DNA of 10,274 nt from Bacteroidales bacterium (GTDB taxonomy: Bacteria; Bacteroidota; Bacteroidia; Bacteroidales; PUMT01). This document shows, one piece after another, positions 7,887 to 10,274 of the stretch; the stretch's first letter is position 1; every line of letters begins with the position of its first letter. The stretch covers positions 1 through 10,274 of the forward strand of contig SKQJ01000279.1 of NCBI GenBank assembly GCA_007119075.1. Reading direction: 5' to 3'. The notes below the pieces were generated by a model. The model was not told where the DNA came from, did no database searches, and was given only the letters and a program-made list of their open reading frames with translations. The position numbers and the translations under genes were made by a program.

Positions 7887-7945
7887 CCGGTTTTGATTTT
7901 ATGCAAATTTATGTTAATTTGCATGTTATGGTTTTTAAAAACCGG
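7887..7945. repeat. Set of inverted repeats between the two oxidoreductase genes
   Basis: The 145-base gap holds three symmetric elements. ATGCAAATT (7901-7909) and AATTTGCAT (7916-7924) are perfect 9-base arms around a 6-base spacer. GGTTTTTAAAAACC (7930-7943) is a perfect 14-base palindrome. CCGGTTTT (7887-7894) pairs with AAAACCGG (7938-7945), enclosing the inner repeat. None has the GC-rich stem plus T-run of an intrinsic terminator. They fit operator sites for dimeric regulators or a structured leader of the second oxidoreductase, whose ATG is 45 bases beyond. A weak promoter-like pair, TTTG (7892-7895) and TTAATTTG (7914-7921) with an 18-base spacer, overlaps the inner repeat. Confidence 0.65.
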
Positions 7946-7990
7946 CATTCCTGATTTGAAGAATATTATTTTATTAAAAATCAAAATCTT

Positions 7991-9295
7991 ATGCAAAGAA
8001 TTTCAAGACGCAGATTTATCCGGACAACATTTGCCGGAGCGGCAGGGCTGTCTGTACTGCCGTGGATGAAAAGCTGCCAGATGCCTGGCCGTGCCAATGA
8101 TGTGGTACGGCTGGGGATTATCGGCCTCGGAAGGCAGACTATGTACCTTATGAACGGCTTCAGGGGAATCCCCGGCGTCCAGATACTTGCCGGGGCAGAT
8201 GTATACGGCCGCAAGCGGGAACGCTTTGAAATGAGGATGAACGAATATTACAGGGAGACAGAGCAGGATATTAATGTTGCAACATATGAGGATTACCATC
8301 AGATCCTTGATCGTAATGACATTGATGCAGTTGTTATTGTGACACCTGACCACTGGCACGGAGTTATGGGAGTCGAGGCGTGCCAGGCCGGCAAGGATAT
8401 TTATATGGAAAAACCCCTTACCTTCACTATCAGAGAAGGGGTAGAACTTGTAAGGGCGGTTAGGGACAATAACATAATCCTTTCCACAGGCAGCCAGCAG
8501 CGTTCCGACGAATCATTCCGCCATGCCGTCGAGCTGGTGAGAAACGGAGCCCTTGGCAGAATAGAAAAGGCACATGCCTATGTGGGAGGCCCGCCGGTTC
8601 CCTATGACCTGCCTGAAGAAGAGGTGCCGGCCGACCTTAACTGGGACCTGTGGCTTGGCCCGAATCCTTACGTGCACTATAACCACGAGCTCAATCCTCC
8701 CATCTCGCTTGATCCTCCCAGGGACGAAACCATCTGGGGAGCATGGAGATGGTACAAGGAGATGGGCGGCGGTTTTACGACGGACTGGGGCGCCCACATG
8801 TTTGATATTGTACAATGGGCACTGGACAAGGATGACAGCGGTCCGCGAAGAATAATACCCGCCGGCTACCAGGATTACAAATTCCTGACCTATGAATACG
8901 ATAACGGAGTGATAATGACCGAAGAGCCATTCGACGATGCAATGACCAAGGGTGTCAAATTCATTGGTTCTGACGGATGGATCGAAGTGAGCCGCGGTCA
9001 TTACGAAGCTTCCGATCCCGGATTTATGCCTCCTGAGGTTGAAAGGGAGGAAGGTGTTGCATATGAAACAGGCATCCCCCACCTGGTGGATTTCATAGAG
9101 TCTGTCCGGGAGCGCAGAGATCCGGTAGCACCCGTGGAGGTCGGGCATCGCACTGCCACAACCTGCACACTGGGAAATATTGCATATGAGCTTATGAGGC
9201 CTGTTGAATGGGATCCTGAAACAGAATCCTTTGTTGACGATCCGGAAGCGGATCAACATTACCACAGGGATTACCGTGCAGGCTATTCATTGTAA
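7991..9295 (+). CDS. Tat-exported Gfo/Idh/MocA family oxidoreductase (second copy)
   Basis: A 434-residue paralogue of the preceding gene, collinear over its whole length and, by eye, identical at well over half of positions. The N-terminus carries a twin-arginine signal (ISRRRFIRTTFAGAAGLSVL) and again a Cys at position 29 (MKSC). The Rossmann motif is GIIGLG (about 42-47), EKP lies at 140-142 (Lys141) and DWGAH gives Asp265 and His269, so the cofactor and catalytic motifs are intact. Shared blocks such as SQQRSD, DLNWDLWLGPNPYVHYN and NPPISLDP suggest a common substrate class. Synonymous positions differ widely, so the duplication is not recent. The reaction should be NAD(P)-linked oxidation or reduction of a sugar-like compound outside the cytoplasm; the exact substrate is unknown. 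The upstream gap with inverted repeats allows separate regulation from the first copy, and a strong terminator lies 78 bases after the stop. Confidence 0.93.
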   Translation: MQRISRRRFIRTTFAGAAGLSVLPWMKSCQMPGRANDVVRLGIIGLGRQTMYLMNGFRGIPGVQILAGADVYGRKRERFEMRMNEYYRETEQDINVATYEDYHQILDRNDIDAVVIVTPDHWHGVMGVEACQAGKDIYMEKPLTFTIREGVELVRAVRDNNIILSTGSQQRSDESFRHAVELVRNGALGRIEKAHAYVGGPPVPYDLPEEEVPADLNWDLWLGPNPYVHYNHELNPPISLDPPRDETIWGAWRWYKEMGGGFTTDWGAHMFDIVQWALDKDDSGPRRIIPAGYQDYKFLTYEYDNGVIMTEEPFDDAMTKGVKFIGSDGWIEVSRGHYEASDPGFMPPEVEREEGVAYETGIPHLVDFIESVRERRDPVAPVEVGHRTATTCTLGNIAYELMRPVEWDPETESFVDDPEADQHYHRDYRAGYSL

Positions 9296-9372
9296 AGCAT
9301 CTGTAATTTGTGTGACACATGCCGTTGCCCGGCTTTTTGCCGGTGCCGGCTAAATGATTTTTTAAATTGCCA

Positions 9373-9407
9373 GGAGAACCATCATCACGGTGGTTCTCCC
9401 TTTTTTT
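9373..9407 (+). terminator. Rho-independent terminator after the second oxidoreductase
   Basis: GGAGAACCA (9373-9381) and TGGTTCTCC (9391-9399) are perfect 9-base arms; a T-G wobble and one C-G pair can extend the stem to 11 around the loop ATCAC (9384-9388). One C and then seven T residues (9401-9407) follow. This is a textbook intrinsic terminator for rightward transcription. It marks the end of the unit ending with the second oxidoreductase and separates it from the kinase, which starts 61 bases later. Confidence 0.93.
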
Positions 9408-9468
9408 AGACTGGAGCAAACCACCCCCCCCGCTGAGACGGCGGATTTTAAAGCTTGATTAAAAATTG

Positions 9469-10274
9469 ATGGTTATGGTTACCGATGGAATCAATAAGAT
9501 CTATACCATAGGAGAGATAGTGTTTGACATTATGTTTAAAAACGGGCAACCCGTTGCAGCCAAACCGGGAGGCTCCATGCTGAATTCATCCATATCGCTC
9601 GGCAGAAGCGGTCTGCCGGTCAGTTTCACGGGCACCTGCGGAAAAGACAGCATCGGAGACCTGGTAGCCGGATTCCTCAGGGAAAACGGAGTGGACACCT
9701 CATTTTTATTCCGGGGTGATTCCCAGACTATAATCGCCATGGCATTCCTGGATGATGAAAACAATGCCTCGTATTCATTCTATAAGGGTGAGGGTCCTCC
9801 CTCACGGCCTCCCCTGCCTGGTCCGGGCTCCCGGGACGTGCTTCTGTTCGGATCATTCTACTCAATAAGCGCCCTTACCAGGGATTTCGTTTTTGCCCTC
9901 CGGAATGACGCCTTCAGAAACGGGGCCCTGATTATATACGATCCCAATTTCCGTGAATCGCATCTTGGCGAGCTCGACAGGGTCAGGCCCTTTATTGAAG
10001 AAAATATTTTTCATGCCGGAATAGTCAGGGGCTCCGATGAGGATTTTGAAACAATTTTCGGCACAAAAACGGCAGCCGAAACCTGGGAGCTCCCCTGTTT
10101 CAGGAATTGCAGGGCGCTTGTTTATACCCGTTCCTCGAAAGGAGTCGACCTCTGCACTCCGGATATTGCGAGACATTATCCGGTGCCTGAAATTAATCCC
10201 GTCAGCACGATAGGTGCCGGTGATTCATTCAATGCAGGAATAATCGCCGCAATGCATGAAAATAAAATCAGCAG
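9469..10274 (+). CDS. PfkB-family carbohydrate kinase, fructokinase-like (3' truncated by window edge)
   Basis: The frame is open from ATG 9469 to the window end; 268 residues are visible, most of a kinase that is usually about 300 long. It is a cytoplasmic ribokinase-fold sugar kinase. KPGGSMLNSSISLGRSGLP (about 32-50) followed by FTGTCGKDSIGD is the first PfkB signature region with the sugar-binding GG. YDPNFR (158-163) is the central conserved motif. TIGAGDSFNAG (247-257) is the second signature, with catalytic base Asp252 in GAGD. The sequence most resembles fructokinase-like members found with sugar-utilisation genes in Bacteroidota; 2-keto-3-deoxygluconate or another ketose remains possible. 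A second in-frame ATG at 9475 is an alternative start; neither has a clear Shine-Dalgarno. It lies beyond a strong terminator, so it needs its own promoter, which I could not identify in the 61-base gap. Confidence 0.92.
   Translation, partial: MVMVTDGINKIYTIGEIVFDIMFKNGQPVAAKPGGSMLNSSISLGRSGLPVSFTGTCGKDSIGDLVAGFLRENGVDTSFLFRGDSQTIIAMAFLDDENNASYSFYKGEGPPSRPPLPGPGSRDVLLFGSFYSISALTRDFVFALRNDAFRNGALIIYDPNFRESHLGELDRVRPFIEENIFHAGIVRGSDEDFETIFGTKTAAETWELPCFRNCRALVYTRSSKGVDLCTPDIARHYPVPEINPVSTIGAGDSFNAGIIAAMHENKIS

Noticed and set aside
8513..9265. Open frame on the minus strand (250 codons) opposite the second oxidoreductase; a similar one lies at 6733-7413 opposite the first
   Set aside because: Both mirror the codon pattern of conserved dehydrogenase genes and appear at corresponding places in the two paralogues, as expected of shadows of homologous sequence.
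6544..9295. Assignment of the oxidoreductases as GH109 glycosidases or as inositol dehydrogenase
   Set aside because: The Tat signal and Rossmann fold are shared with those groups, but the DWGAH context does not single out either, so only the broad family is given.
9329..9343. CCGGC-TTTTT-GCCGG hairpin upstream of the terminator
   Set aside because: The T residues form the loop instead of following the stem, and a much better terminator lies 30 bases downstream.
9421..9445. C-rich tract (eight C residues) before the kinase
   Set aside because: A single homopolymer with no repeat structure or clear partner; no function can be supported from the sequence.

Overview
This window looks like chromosomal DNA from a member of the Bacteroidota, probably order Bacteroidales. 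The protein repertoire points there: a peptidase-containing ABC exporter and HlyD adaptor of the Bacteroidota type, twin-arginine Gfo/Idh/MocA dehydrogenases, a secreted sialate-O-acetylesterase-type SGNH hydrolase and a fructokinase-like PfkB kinase. Gene starts lack clear Shine-Dalgarno sequences and have AT-rich leaders instead, and two intergenic sites resemble the Bacteroides -33/-7 promoter. The assignment rests on reading protein motifs, not on a database search. No rRNA, tRNA, CRISPR array, insertion sequence or phage gene was seen.

Layout. Bases 1-705 (+) are the 3' part of a CE1-like alpha/beta-hydrolase esterase, cut by the window edge. After a 148-base convergent gap with nothing recognisable comes a secreted SGNH acetylesterase on the minus strand (2299 down to 854). 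A divergent intergenic region (2300-2497) carries candidate promoters for both directions. Rightwards follow a small exported protein (2498-2890), a C39-peptidase ABC exporter (2938-5130), its HlyD adaptor (5193-6527), a Tat-signal Gfo/Idh/MocA oxidoreductase (6544-7845), a 145-base gap with strong inverted repeats, and a second, paralogous oxidoreductase (7991-9295). A clear Rho-independent terminator at 9373-9407 closes this block. A PfkB sugar kinase starts at 9469 and runs off the right edge.

How the genes may work together. The flanks fit carbohydrate use: two esterases could strip acetyl or other acyl groups from glycans, the Tat-exported oxidoreductases could oxidise or reduce sugar moieties outside the cytoplasm, and the kinase could phosphorylate a resulting ketose in the cytoplasm. 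In the middle sits a leader-peptide-cleaving exporter pair, normally used for double-glycine peptides, with no recognisable precursor peptide or TolC-like outer-membrane partner in the window. Its 16-base spacing to the first oxidoreductase suggests co-transcription. Whether that is functional or incidental is the main open question here.
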